Part shown: piece after piece, positions 1 to 11,620 of the stretch
Numbering within the stretch: position 1 is the first letter of the stretch
Layout: every line of letters starts with the position of its first letter
Assembly: GCA_022605425.2 (NCBI GenBank)
Contig: JAKIMF020000011.1
Location: 930,001 to 994,000, forward strand
DNA length: 64,000 nucleotides
Direction of reading: 5' to 3'
DNA from: Hamiltosporidium tvaerminnensis
Taxonomy: Eukaryota > Microsporidia > Dubosqiidae
The notes under the pieces: generated by a model
Seen by the model: the letters and a program-made list of their open reading frames with translations, nothing else
Told to the model about the DNA's origin: nothing
Databases searched by the model: none
Made by a program: the position numbers and the translations under genes

Positions 1-528
1 CAAACCATAAAAAGTATTTAAATTTCATAAATAGTTTTTTTATAAAAACGATTGTTTTTAATTTCCCACTATTATATTCTTTCATATAAACTATAACATT
101 CTGTAAAAAGATCTATTCATTTAAAACTTAAGTAGATTTATATTCATATGTGAACAATTAAAGAACTTATTACCGAATATCATATCTATCAATATCTTAT
201 AAGTCTATGTAGATTACCTCATCTAGTAATTTAGTAACAAAATAAATGATTAATACGTTTTTTTACTAATCTTTAACAAAAAATATTTTTATTAAATATA
301 GTTTTTAGAAAAATATTTCTTTATAAATTTATACTAGAAGATATTAAAATATACTAATAATTACTAATAATTACTAAACTGTTTTTTATAATTAATATAA
401 TCATTAGATAAAATACGGTAAAATATAATAAAATTTAAGGAAAATAAAAAACATAAATTATGAACTATGAGTAGTACAAAGAAAAGGAAATTTGAATATG
501 AATAGATTAAGATAATACTTTTAATAAA
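1..528. other. AT-rich intergenic, no gene seen
   Basis: This stretch is almost pure A/T with short homopolymers. No open frame with coding character and no recognisable repeat copy was seen. Confidence 0.6.
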
Positions 529-948
529 TTAAAGAGCAGGACCACAGGGAGATGAACGACCTTCATTAGCTTCGCCATGTTCTGCAACATCATAACCCTG
601 TGGATTTGCATATCTATCCAGTTCATCTTTAATTTCTCCTGATCTTACAACTCCTTCTCCTTGACTCTCTTTTTCGTTATCTTCGTCAAGTATTTTCTCA
701 GTTTCTTGTTCAGGATCTTCAAGATTTAAAGCTTTGACTGCTTCTGTAGATTCGACTGCTTCTTTAGGTTCGACTGCTTCTGTATCTTGAGTTGCTTCCA
801 ATAGTTGCCTTCCATCAGCTTCAATTGCTGGTACTTGTAATACCTGACTTTCAGATCCTGGTTTTTCCTCATCAACTGAACACATAACACTTGTAAAAAG
901 AGAGAGATAACAGAATATACATGTAATCATTTGAGTTTTGAAATGCAT
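529..948 (-). CDS. small secreted acidic protein, unknown function
   Basis: I do not recognise a family for this 139-aa protein. It starts with a short polar stretch and a hydrophobic core (about residues 7-22), which fits a signal peptide cleaved near residue 23 (VMC-SVDEE). The rest is strongly acidic and low in complexity, with an imperfect run of EAVE-type repeats around residues 55-72, so it is probably disordered. On the coding strand, TATAAATA begins 27 nt before the ATG and CCC lies directly against the ATG, which supports this start and expression of the gene. It is likely exported. A role at the host interface is inference from the signal peptide alone. Confidence 0.7.
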   Translation of the reverse strand: MHFKTQMITCIFCYLSLFTSVMCSVDEEKPGSESQVLQVPAIEADGRQLLEATQDTEAVEPKEAVESTEAVKALNLEDPEQETEKILDEDNEKESQGEGVVRSGEIKDELDRYANPQGYDVAEHGEANEGRSSPCGPAL

Positions 949-975
949 GGGTATGAAATTTGCAACTTATTTATA
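949..975 (-). promoter_or_regulatory. TATA box and CCC motif of the secreted acidic protein gene
   Basis: On the minus strand, TATAAATA (968-975) begins 27 nt before the ATG and CCC (949-951) abuts it. This is the clearest gene in the window carrying both signals. With a TATA box this close, transcription would begin almost at the start codon, as is usual in microsporidia. Confidence 0.5.
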
Positions 976-1499
976 GTTTTAAGAAATAAAAATAGTTAAT
1001 TAAATAAATTGAGAAAATGTCGAAAAATATAAATTCTGGTAATTTTGGATCATTAAATTAAAATTTTAATTAAATTCTTCTACATTTTTAGAAAAAAAAT
1101 ACTATAGAGCAATTTTAATAATTAAATTAAATATTTTTGTGATTTTTATGTTAAATTAAATAGTTCTTGGATTTTTTTTACAAAAATTGTTTTTTTTTTA
1201 ATTTAAGTTTCTCAAATTTTTACTAAAAAAATGTATTTCGGTATTATTAATTACAAAAATATTTATTTTTTTTAATAAAAATAATATTTCTTGATTTTTT
1301 TAAATTCGGTTCCTGTTAATTTACATGAATAAATATTAAGGAATTTTTTATTTTTACAATTTTTTTTTAGTTTCCTTTTGAAATTTACAAACAATAGAAA
1401 GAATAAATAATTCTTTAATATAAATCAAATTTATTGTTCAAAGACTTTCTTTTTGAAAGTTTTTTCTAAAAACATTTTATTTCGAAAAAGTATTTAAGT
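952..1499. other. AT-rich intergenic with poly-T tracts
   Basis: Apart from the promoter of the 529-948 gene at its left edge, this holds only homopolymer-rich A/T sequence. No gene was seen. Confidence 0.5.
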
Positions 1500-2079
1500 T
1501 TAAATGATTTGAGTAAATTAAATCATAAGAAAATAAAAAGGTTTGTAAAAAAATAAAAAGGTTTTGAAGATAATAAAATAAAATCATAAGAAAATAAGAA
1601 GCTTTGAAATAATTAAAAATAAATTAAGAATTAAAGAATTAAAATAAAATCATAAGAAAATAAAAAGCTTTGAAATAATTAAGAATAAAGAATTAAAGAA
1701 TTAAAGAATTAAAGAATTAAAATTAAATTATAAGAAAATAAAAAGCTTTGAAATAATTAAGAATAAAGAATTAAAGAATTAAAATTAAATTATAAGAAAA
1801 TAAAAAGCTTTGAAGATAATAAAATTAGGAATTTGAAATAAAAATAAAATCATAAGAAAATAAAAAGCTTTGAAATAATTAAAAATAAATTAAGAATTAA
1901 AGAATTAAAATAAAATCATAAGAAAATAAAAAGCTTTGAAATAATTAAGAATAAAGAATTAAAGAATTAAAGAATTAAAATTAAATTATAAGAAAATAAA
2001 AAGCTTTGAAATAATTAAGAATAAAGAATTAAAGAATTAAAATTAAATTATAAGAAAATAAAAAGCTTTGAAGATAATA
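1500..2079. repeat. minisatellite array, left part (interrupted by R2-like element)
   Basis: Imperfect tandem units are built from AAGAATAAAGAATTAAAG-like blocks alternating with a conserved block ATAAGAAAATAAAAAGCTTT. The unit length varies with the number of AGAATTAA sub-repeats, suggesting a higher-order repeat. The same units resume at 5897, so the R2-like element was inserted into an existing array. Confidence 0.9.
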
Positions 2080-5000
2080 ATTTATTTAATAAAATTCTGG
2101 GTTAAAATATTTTAACATTTTTATATGTTTTCTTCTACCTCTTTAACCACTATTGTTTCTTCTTCCAAATCCGACTCTTCATTTATGTTATTGGTCGGTT
2201 CCTCCAGAGTGGTTCCTCCTTGTGAAATAAGGGGTGTATTATTTTTTGGTTTTAAAATTTTAACACCATCTTCCTCTCTTTTCGCTTCTTTTAAAGGGGG
2301 TATTGGTTCCTCATGCATCTCTGATCTCATAATAACACCCATTGACGCTCTCTCCCAGCTCTCTTCGGCATTTAGTCCTGACTCAAGTCCTCTTCGTCGA
2401 TCAAAGGAAATTGTTTCGACTGTTTTCTTAAGTACTATATACTGAATGTATGCCTCTACATTCATGGGTATTTCTAGTCTTTTAAGATGAGATTTATGGT
2501 ATTTTGTCACAATACCGTCCCAGGTCATCACATAAGGGATTATCTCAACACTACACCTATAAATAAGACCCAACTCATTGGCTAGCAGGTCATACTTCCT
2601 AAGTTTTTCAGTTTCAACTATTTGAAGTGAATCTTGGGAAGTGATTCCTACTTCAATGAGTGTTATCTTATTCTTCTTCTTATCTAAAATAAATATGTCC
2701 GGTCTGTTATTCCGAATTTTAACATCAGTTTTAATTCTGGTGTCCACTCTTATCTCTGCATACTCATTATCAAGAATTTCTTGAACTGAGTGGCTCCTTA
2801 TTCGTTTTGAAGACTTAAACTTATATCTATTTAGAAGAAGAAGGTGTAGGCATCTGACCACTTCATTATGCCGTCTAGTGTAATCATGGCCTAGCATTTT
2901 TTCGCATCTAGTTGCTAGATGATCCACAGTCTTACCAGACTTCCCGCAATGTTGACACACACCATCTGCTCCCCAGAATACATTTCTATCCTGGATATAG
3001 CAGAACACAGCTTCATTTCGTGGCCTAATATTACCTTTCTTTAGCCATCTTGAAGAGTCACTAACACTCACAAGCTCATTTTTTCTTGCATTATATAACT
3101 TTGAATGGAGTTTTCGTTTTTCTATTTCGTTATATAGTTATGCAAGTTGAGCTTCTTCTAAACTTTTCTTAGTGATTTCTTCTACCAACCTGTACTTTAC
3201 TTTTAAGAAGCCTTTTATTAGTGCAAGATGGGTTTTATTATTATTCTCCACCTCGAGGATTGCTGCTCGTCTAGTTGATATTTCTTTACTTTTTTCCAGA
3301 CAATCCAAGAGTTGCAGAAGCATATGTTCGCTTCGCAACTCAACACTATGTAGGCCTCTTCCAAGTTCTGTTCTAGGAAGATACAAACGCTCTTTACATC
3401 CTGGGCAGAGATGTATCTTATTCTTCACCAACACCGCACGCACTGCATCATCTAACTTAGAGAAGTCAGCCGGTTCAAGTCGAAGTACTCCTATGTGGTA
3501 GTTGATTAACGATATCGCATGTTGATTGATTGCAGAAAATAAATTTTTTGCGTTTAATCTAGTGTGACAAAGTCTTTCAACTCTTGATATAAGTTTGCTC
3601 TGTACTTCTTCAAATGAGCTACGTGTTGGGATTCCTCTGCTATCTTCTATTATTCCTAAATATTTGTAAACACTAACACCTTCTAGAAGAGTAGCAGTAT
3701 CTTCACAACACGTATCATTTGTGGCTGACTTCTCTTTGTTAATCTCTAAGCCAATCACCTCTAAAAATTCCTTTGCCTCGCCTGTCATAGCACTCAATGT
3801 GGAGCTGTCTTTTGCAAGGAGCTTAAGATCATCAATAAACAAGAGATGATTAGTAGAATGGGATTCTGCATCTGTTTGTACTGTCACTTTTGTGTATTTT
3901 TCATTAAGCTTTCGGCTTAATGGATCCATACACAACACAAATAACAAAGGTGACAGACTATCTCCTTGTAGAATCCCTCTATCAATCTTCTTGCTCATGA
4001 TTTTTTCAGGCCCTACTGATATATCAATTTTCCATTTTGATATAATTACCTTAATAAATTTCAGGATCCAATCAGGTAAATTAAGGTTTTCAATGCATTG
4101 AGTTAAATAAGCATGATCTATTGAATCATAAGCTTTTTTAACATCAATCCATGTTGCCTTAAGATTATTTCCATACTCTTTATTTAAGGCAATATTCAGT
4201 AGAGCCTGCTCTTTCGCTCCCTGCACACCTCTTACCGCCCCTAGTTGGTTCTCTGCAAGCAACCCTCGCCTTTCCACTTCAAGTTGAACGACTTTCGTTA
4301 CACACTTTGTCGTTAACTTATAGAGGTTGGACATACAAGTGATTGGCCTGTAGTCAGAGCCTCTTCGTGGAATTCCTTTCGGTATCAAATACGTAAGCCC
4401 GCAGTAAAACCAATCAGCTTGAGGTGTTCCTTCTAAACATATAACTTTCACAATATCATAAAGATATTTGTGAAGAGTTGTAAGTTTCTTAATGAAAAAA
4501 TTGTAAATACCATCAATTCCAGCAGCTTTCCAATTAGGGAGCCAATTAATGATATTCACAAATTCATCAAGTGAAGGAAACGTGGTCGGATGATTATCTG
4601 ATACAAATGGAATCAAATAATCATCGTACGTGACTGTGTCATCATTTTTGTTCCACATTGTAGACCAAAAACTCACAATTTCATCACGGCTAACCACATG
4701 CTCGGATTCCACACGCTCGGATAACCCACGATAAAATCGACCTCGGAAAAGCTCAAACATACGATTCTCTTTTCGGAATTGCTTCCTACTTTCATGCATC
4801 GTAATTTTTTTCTCGTAAACATTCAAAGACTCATTCTTCTTAACTAAAGCCTCAGAAAGATCAGTTACGCTGCTCAAGTTTAAATTAAACTCTCGCATGA
4901 TTTTCTTAAGGCTCTTCGTTTCCGAAGTGGAGAGCTTTTCCTGCTTACGAGCTTTCTCGAGGAGATCTTTGGAAAGTACTAACTTAGAAATTTTACTTTC

Positions 5001-5896
5001 TATGTGTTCCTTCCAAGCGGATCTAGGCTTCTCTTTACGTGTTGCCTCGTCATAGCATACCTGCGCAGCTTGCATGATATACGCGGCTTCCGTAATTGAC
5101 TCAGGTACATGAGCTCCTGCATATTCACCGACTACTCGATTTATGAGATCCAGAACTTTACTATCAACCAATTCATTTGGATGTTTTCTAGTTCGGACCA
5201 CCACTTTTCCAATTTCGTTCTCAGAGATTTCTTTGATTTTACTCAAGAATTTATCTCTCAGGTTTATGTACTCCGTGGTGTCGGTCAAGGTGCATGTATC
5301 AGCGAGACAAGTGGCGATTCTACGTCGCTCTCCATTCTCTTCTGATTTTACATCCTTTCCCATCTCACTTTGTGCCAATTTTTTTAACACTTCGAGAGTT
5401 TCAGTGCAGCCGAATTTCTCATTATAGTACCTGTGAAGCTCTGTCCAGCCATTTCTTGGCATTCTTTCAAACCTTGTCTGTACTGCAAAAAAAACAATTC
5501 GAGGCCATTCCTTCGGGTCGGCTGTTACGGAATCGAATATCGTCCGCAATGCCATTAGCCTGTTACCTTCCGGAATAGCTAGAGTACAGGGGCTTGTCAT
5601 GTCGTACGATGGCTCGCACGCAGAGACTTCAACCGAAGAGGGAACTGGTGCATTAGGCGAAGGTAAGGTGTCAAGCCCACTATTTTGCATTTTACTGCAT
5701 GTTTGGCTTGGTGGTGGAGGTGTTATTGTTGTGTAGGGGGAGGAAGGTAGGGGAATCGCCGGTGGGTGTAGCTTACATTTTTGTATCTCACTATCACTCT
5801 TTTTCACCTCATCAGCGTCGTTTGCAGCCTTTATTTTGGTATTATTCGATATTTCGCTGCTAACATTTTTCTTTCTACCCATTAATTTTAAAAAAA
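2080..5896 (-). mobile_element. R2-like non-LTR retrotransposon, near full length (copy 1)
   Basis: The element lies on the minus strand and is flanked by a 12-bp direct repeat, TTGAAGATAATA (2068-2079 and 5897-5908), as expected for target-primed reverse transcription. The 3' end reads ...CCCAGAATTTTATTAAATAA and has no long poly-A; copies 2-4 end the same way. The 5' leader before the first ATG is only 14 nt, so the element may be complete or slightly shortened. It has one long reading frame with a single nonsense codon. It sits in a minisatellite, not in a 28S rRNA gene, so it is not target-specific like classical R2. Confidence 0.9.
2121..5882 (-). pseudogene. R2-like retrotransposon polyprotein, one nonsense codon
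   Basis: The frame is about 1,253 codons. The N-terminal ~400 residues are not recognised. The reverse transcriptase follows: WKAAGIDG near 451, then SDYRPIT, AENQLGA, the motif-A region IDVKKAYDSID, QGDSLSPLLF, and FIDD at 682-685 in place of YxDD. A Cx2Cx8Hx4C zinc knuckle lies near 970. A restriction-like endonuclease follows near 1060 (RPDI...IEVG...KLRKYD), typical of early-branching R2-type LINEs. TAA at 3138-3140 stops the frame after residue 914; copy 2 has AAA (Lys) there. The downstream part (2121-3071) is in the same frame, so a single substitution disrupts the gene. N-terminal zinc-finger or Myb DNA-binding domains of classical R2 were not recognised. Confidence 0.9.
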
Positions 5897-6170
5897 TTGA
5901 AGATAATAAAATTAGGAATTTGAAATAAAAATAAAATCATAAGAAAATAAAAAGCTTTGAAATAATTAAAAATAAATTAAGAATTAAAGAATTAAAATAA
6001 AATCATAAGAAAATAAAAAGCTTTGAAATAATTAAGAATAAAGAATTAAAGAATTAAAGAATTAAAATTAAATTATAAGAAAATAAAAAGCTTTGAAATA
6101 ATTAAGAATAAAGAATTAAAATAAAATCGTAAGAAAATAAATTAAGATTTTAGAATTTAAAATTAAAAGG
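5897..6170. repeat. minisatellite array, right part
   Basis: This continues the array seen at 1500-2079, starting with the right copy of the target-site duplication. The unit order matches the segment around 1811-1980, which indicates internal duplication of the array before or after the insertion. Confidence 0.85.
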
Positions 6171-6320
6171 TTTGAAATGAACAATTTAATTAATAATTTA
6201 AAATTTAAACTAAAAAGGCATAATTAAAAAGAAATACGATAATTAATTTAAAAGAATTTAAAACATAATTTATACGAACAGTATTTAAAGTTTGTTAAAG
6301 TTATATTTTTTTATTTCAAA

Positions 6321-6820
6321 CCAATCACTTTATATTGTTGAAGCGAAAAAACTAGAGAAGTCGACTTGCTTGCTAATAAATTGTGAAAAATTATACTTTT
6401 AGTGATTATATTTTATGATGACCTGGAACGGTATTGTGACAAAATAATATGAGATTTTTCTTAAGAATCTAAAAATACTAGGAAGAGTAGAAGCATATAT
6501 TTAGTTGATAGTATTTAATAATAAATAAAACAATATTTCGGATGGAAGAATTTGGTTTCGCATTGAACGAAATTCAAATTAAAGCTGTGAAATAGTAGTC
6601 TAGATGTCATATAGGGATATGAGAGTCATAAACAACCAATACTATCACTACATATACACGCCAATAAAAATAATGGTCACTCTAAGAAATACTAAAATTT
6701 TATTTCAAATTGTGGATAAAATGACCGAAATCAAAGCATTTACTAAAAATTAGAAAACAATCAAATTAAAAGCCGAGACAAATAAAACGGAAGAATTGGA
6801 AAAGAAAATAAAAAGGAAAA
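6321..6820 (+). mobile_element. decayed 3' fragment of the R2-like element
   Basis: The stretch around 6332-6460 aligns to the endonuclease region of copy 2, including TTGAAGCGAAAAAACTAGAG and GATGACCTGGAACGGTATTG. Similarity then fades through the C-terminal tail with many stops and indels. It is an old, heavily mutated insertion. The boundaries are approximate. Confidence 0.7.
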
Positions 6821-7191
6821 ATAAAAAAAACAATTTTATGATTTAGAATACAATATATTATAATTCATTTAAGATTGTTAGAACATACAGGTTTATAAAT
6901 AATAAATTTATAAAAATTTTAATTCAATTACAAGAGAATTATTATCTGATTATCTATTAGTATTATATGGGTAAGGAATAGGTAATATTACAGTACAGTT
7001 AGTTATTCTATGACGAGGCAACTATAAAAATATTTTAATTATTTTAAAATAAAAATTTCTAATCTTTTTATTTTTATGAAATGAATAAAAAGATTAGCTT
7101 TTTTAATAATAAAATATAAAAAAGTATTAAAATAGAAGATTTATAAATCTAAAAAAATATAGAAAATTAAGAAAGGACTTACAAAATTTAT
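6821..7191. other. AT-rich intergenic
   Basis: This lies between a decayed retroelement tail and the 3' end of RRP45. No gene or clear repeat was seen. Confidence 0.5.
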
Positions 7192-7794
7192 TTATTTGCT
7201 AATAATTTCCATGACACTTAATATTTCCTTAAAAGAACATTCTTTACCATTTTTTTCAAAAAATAAGATATCTTTATCTTCATTAGTAACACAAAAAATA
7301 CGATAATCGCGATTTACATATTCTTCTTGTACTGGATCTAATAACAGATGCTGATTTACTGAAATAAAAAAATACGGAAATATTTTTACAATTTTAAAAT
7401 TTAAATTATTTAAAAAATATGATAATGAATGTATTAAATGTGAAGGATTAATAAAATTTGCGGTTGAAGTGGTTGAAAGAGAAATGTTTAGAAATGTTGA
7501 GAGTACACCTGGCTCTACACATAGACTTTCTATATTCAAAATGTGCATTTTGATAAATAAAAGAGAAATGTATCTGTTTATTGTTTTAAAGGGACTGTAA
7601 AATGTTAGATTTCCTTCACATGGCCTGTCTACATACGGAGAAGTAAAATATGAATTTAAAAATAGAAAATACGATATTTCGGGAGTAACACATAACAATG
7701 TATTGTCTGTTAATGTATAATCTACTGGTTGTGATTCCGCAAACTTTCTTTTATCTAATCTTGCATTTTCTTCAAGAAGTTCTAATATAACCAT
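7192..7794 (-). CDS. RRP45: exosome subunit RRP45 (RNase PH fold), minimal
   Basis: This 200-aa protein resembles the Rrp45/EXOSC9 subunit of the RNA exosome ring, which helps degrade and trim RNA 3' to 5'. Visible landmarks in order are LLEENARLDKR near residue 6 (family: RLDGR), LCVTPEIS near 34, RPCEGNLTF near 57 (family: RxxEGxLxF), IESLCVEPG near 87 (EXOSC9: TESLCVVAG), and LLLDPVQEE near 149 (family: LLVDPxxxEE). It lacks the C-terminal extension and is shorter than the usual 280-440 aa. The frame extends six codons further upstream, but the first ATG is at 7794 with CCCC eight nt upstream, so I chose that start. Other RNase PH-like subunits (Rrp43, Rrp42) are the main alternatives. Confidence 0.72.
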   Translation of the reverse strand: MVILELLEENARLDKRKFAESQPVDYTLTDNTLLCVTPEISYFLFLNSYFTSPYVDRPCEGNLTFYSPFKTINRYISLLFIKMHILNIESLCVEPGVLSTFLNISLSTTSTANFINPSHLIHSLSYFLNNLNFKIVKIFPYFFISVNQHLLLDPVQEEYVNRDYRIFCVTNEDKDILFFEKNGKECSFKEILSVMEIISK

Positions 7795-7801
7795 AAAAAA
7801 C

Positions 7802-7805
7802 GGGG
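7802..7805 (-). promoter_or_regulatory. CCCC motif upstream of RRP45
   Basis: CCCC on the minus strand lies seven nt before the ATG in an otherwise A/T-rich context. It matches the microsporidian CCC-type start-proximal signal and supports the start at 7794. Confidence 0.5.
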
Positions 7806-8139
7806 CGTTCAAAAACCAAAAATTTGTTTAAATTTAAAATTTAAAAGAATAAAAATTGAGTAAAAAGTCTGCAAGTTTTATGTATCAAAAGGTACTTTAA
7901 AAATTAAAATTTTAAATAAAACAATAAATTATTTGCTGTATATTTATTTCCTCATGGAAGTACTTATCAATAAAAACAGCAGATAAATATTTCTATTTAT
8001 TTAATTAATATAGGTTTTGCTATATATTTCATTTAACCTGTATATTCCAATAATTATAACATTATTAAAGAAATCAAATCAAAACTAACCGTCAAGTTTT
8101 TTTGATTCCTTTAAAAAGAAATTTGTGTCGATAGTATAA
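7806..8139. other. AT-rich intergenic
   Basis: Upstream region of RRP45. Nothing else was recognised. Confidence 0.5.
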
Positions 8140-8870
8140 CTTTCTTTATTTGAAAATGTCAATTTTTCTATAAAAAGTGGCAAGTTTTAGATTTTTTTCA
8201 TGAAATTAACCCAGTTATAAATTCAACAAAAATAACTGCTATTGTCAACATTCCATCAGTACCTCCTATGATACTTACATCGCAAAGCCTTTCATCTATC
8301 AGGTATGTAGAACCTAATTACTAGGCGATGCAGTTGCCCGGTGTTCGTTAATGTCCGTTGCATGAAGTGTTTCGGTAATTAAAACCTCATTTTGAGCCCA
8401 ACTTAAGACTATGCTGCAATTCCACTTATTTACACTTTTTGTACCCAATAAACTTATAGCTAGGTATATTCCAGAGACATACTTAGGGTTCACTTAGACA
8501 GTGTAATGACATACCAACAGATATAACCTACTACTTTGGCTTCTCGGATTTTATGATTTCTATTTTATAGATTTTCCAGGCGCTAATGCTTCTAACCCGA
8601 TAGAACAAGGCTGGATTTACATTCTTATACGTAGCAAGTACCTACATTTCAGCTGCTGTCTGCCTTCTAGTTACATAAAAAAATACAAATAAATTTATAG
8701 AAAAAGTCTCGCCATTTTTTAGACCTCACCTCCTCATAACAACTCCCGTATGACAACTGAAGATGTAGTGGTTTTATTTCCACAAAAAATCCAAACATTG
8801 GTTCACACCAGTTTCGCGCACTCTTCGCCAAGCAGAAAGTTTTTTATGTGAGCACCCTCGCTTTACATTT
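8140..8870 (+). repeat. ~730-bp dispersed repeat, copy A
   Basis: This is a diverged copy of the repeat best preserved at 26131-26860. Shared blocks include GTTCGTTAATGTCCGTTGCA, GACATACCAACAG and GCCAAGCAGAAAGTTTTTTA. It is more GC-rich than its surroundings. No open frame is conserved between copies. The ends are approximate. Confidence 0.85.
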
Positions 8871-9140
8871 AATATAACATTAAAGATTAAATAATTTTAT
8901 GCTTAATAATTTCTAAAAAAAATAATTTTAAATTTAAACTTAATGTATCTTCTTGATTAAATATAAATTAGCTACGAGTAATTCACGTCTTTTATTCTTA
9001 AACGGGAAAATAAATAATTACTTAAAATAAACTCAAATAATAGATTTTATATCACACCAATAAAATTATTTTACTCATATTTCCTAGTTATCTTTATTAA
9101 ATTTATATTTTAAGTAAATTATTTAGATAGAATGAAGATA
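8871..9140. other. AT-rich spacer before R2-like copy 2
   Basis: A/T-rich sequence ending at the left target-site duplication of the R2-like copy. No gene was seen. Confidence 0.5.
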
Positions 9141-9153
9141 TAATTTTTACTAT

Positions 9154-11568
9154 AATTGGAAAGCTGCTGGAATTGATGGTATTTACAATTTTTTCATTAA
9201 GAAACTTACAACTCTTCACAAATATCTTTATGATATTGTGAAAGTTATATGTTTAGAAGGAACACCTCAAGCTGATTGGTTTTACTGCGGGCTTACGTAT
9301 TTGATACCGAAAGGAATTCCACGAAGAGGCTCTGACTACAGGCCAATCACTTGTATGTCCAACCTCTATAAGTTAACGACAAAGTGTGTAACGAAAGTCG
9401 TTCAACTTGAAGTGGAAAGGCGAGGGTTGCTTGCAGAGAACCAACTAGGGGCGGTAAGAGGTGTGCAGGGAGCGAAAGAGCAGGCTCTACTGAATATTGC
9501 CTTAAATAAAGAGTATGGAAATAATCTTAAGGCAACATGGATTGATGTTAAAAAAGCTTATGATTCAATAGATCATGCTTATTTAACTCAATGCATTGAA
9601 AACCTTAATTTACCTGATTGGATCCTGAAATTTATTAAGGTAATTATATCAAAATGGAAAATTGATATATCAGTAGGGCCTGAAAAAATCATGAGCAAGA
9701 AGATTGATAGAGGGATTCTACAAGGAGATAGTCTGTCACCTTTGTTATTTGTGTTGTGTATGGATCCATTAAGCCGAAAGCTTAATGAAAAATACACAAA
9801 AGTGACAGTACAAACAGATGCAGAATCCCATTCTACTAATCATCTCTTGTTTATTGATGATCTTAAGCTCCTTGCTAAAAACAGCTCCACATTGAGTGCT
9901 ATGACAGGCGAGGCAAAGGAATTTTTAGAGGTGATTGGCTTAGAGATTAACAAAGAGAAGTCAGCCACAAATGATACGTGTTGTGAAGATACTGCTACTC
10001 TTCTAGAAGGTGTTAGTGTTTACAAATATTTAGGAATAATAGAAGATAGCAGAGGAATCCCAACACGTAGCTCATTTGAAGAAGTACAGAGCAAACTTAT
10101 ATCAAGAGTTGAAAGACTTTGTCACACTAGATTAAATGCAAAAAATTTATTTTCTGCAATCAATCAACATGCGATATCGTTAATCAACTACCACATAGGA
10201 GTACTTCGACTTGAACCGGCTGACTTCTCTAAGTTAGATGATGCAGTGCGTGCGGTGTTGGTTAAAAATAAGATACATCTCCGCCCAGGATGTAAAGAGC
10301 GGTTGTATCTCCCTAGAACAGAACTTGGAAGAGGCCTACATAGTGTTGAGTTGCGAAGCGAACATATGCTTCTGCAACTCTTGGATTGTCTGGAAAAAAG
10401 TAAAGAAATATCAACTAGACGAGCAGCAATCCTCAAGGTGGAGAATAATAATAAAACCCATCTTGCACTAATAAAAGGCTTCTTAAAAGTAAAGTACAGG
10501 TTGGTAGAAGAAGTCACTAAGAAAAGTTTAGAAGAAGCTCAACTTGCAAAACTATATAACGAAATAGAAAAACGAAAACTCCATTCAAAGTTATATAATG
10601 CAAGAAAAAATGAGCTTGTGAGTGTTAGTGACTCTTCAAGATGGCTAAAGAGAGGAAATATTAGGCCACGAAATGAAGCTGTGTTCTGCTATATCCAGGA
10701 TAGAAATGTATTCTGGGGAGCAGATGGTGTGTGTCAACATTGCGGGAAGTCTGGTAAGACTGTGGATCATCTAGCAACTAGATGTGAAAAAATGCTAGGT
10801 CATGATTACACTAGACGGCATAATGAAGTGGTTAGATGCCTACACCTTCTCCTTCTAAATAGATATAAGTTTAAGTCTTCAAAACGAATAAGGAGCCACT
10901 CAGTTCAAGAAATTCTTGATAATGAGTACGCAGAGATAAGAGTGGACACCAGAATAAAAACTGATGTTAAAATTCGGAATAACAGACCGGACATATTTAT
11001 TTTAGATAAGAAGAAGAATAAGATAATACTCATTGAAGTAGGAATCACTTCCCAAGATTCACTTCAAATAGTTGAAACTGAAAAACTTAGGAAGTATGAC
11101 CTGTTAGCCAATGAGTTGGGTCTTATTTATAAGTGTAGTGTTGAGATAATCCCCTATGTGATGACCTGGGACGGTATTGTGACAAAATACCATAAATCTC
11201 ATCTCAAAAGACTAGAAATACCCATGAATGTAGAGGCATACATTCAGTCTATAGTACTTAAGAAGACAGTCGAAACAATTTCCTTTGATCGACGAAGAGA
11301 ACTTGAGTCGGGACTAAATGCCGAAGAGAGCTGGGAGAGAGCGTCAATGGGTGTTATTATGAGATCAGAGATGCATGAGGAACCAATACCCCCTTTAAAA
11401 GAAGCGAAAACAGAGGAAGATGGTGCCAAAAATTTTAAACCAAAATATAAAGCCCCCTTTATTTTACAAGGAGGAACCACTTTAGAGGAACCGACCAATA
11501 ACATAAATGAAGAGTCGGATTTGGAAGAAGAGACAAAAGTGGTCAAAGAGGTAGAAGAAAACATGTAA
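9154..11568 (+). pseudogene. R2-like reverse transcriptase/endonuclease, 5'-truncated open frame
   Basis: About 804 codons remain open without interruption. They contain the RT fingers and palm (QGDSLSPLLF, FIDD), the thumb, the Cx2Cx8Hx4C knuckle, the RPDI...EVG endonuclease motif and an acidic C-terminal tail. It lacks about 450 N-terminal codons and has no native start; the first in-frame ATG lies inside the RT domain. The position equivalent to the nonsense codon of copy 1 is AAA. I call it a truncated pseudogene, although the RT and endonuclease domains look intact. Confidence 0.88.
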
Positions 11569-11607
11569 AAAATGGTAAAAAATATTTTAACCCAGAATTT
11601 TATTAAA
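9154..11607 (+). mobile_element. R2-like retrotransposon, 5'-truncated, young (copy 2)
   Basis: The element begins at the codon before WKAAGIDG, so everything N-terminal to the reverse transcriptase is missing. It runs to the same 3' end as copy 1. TAATTTTTACTAT is repeated at 9141-9153 and 11608-11620, giving a 10-13-bp target-site duplication (the first TAA may belong to the element). Nearly identical sequence to copy 1 indicates recent insertion from a shared source. Confidence 0.9.
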
Positions 11608-11620
11608 TAATTTTTACTAT

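Noticed and set aside
3138-3140. In-frame stops here and in the LRR and R2 copies hinting at a variant genetic code
   Set aside because: Both TAA and TAG are involved, only in mobile or decaying genes. Intact genes such as HIR1 use normal stops, and copy 2 has AAA at the matching site.
1500-6170. Regular repeats that could suggest a CRISPR array
   Set aside because: The units are contiguous and variable, with no unique spacers, and the sequence is eukaryotic in character. It is a minisatellite.
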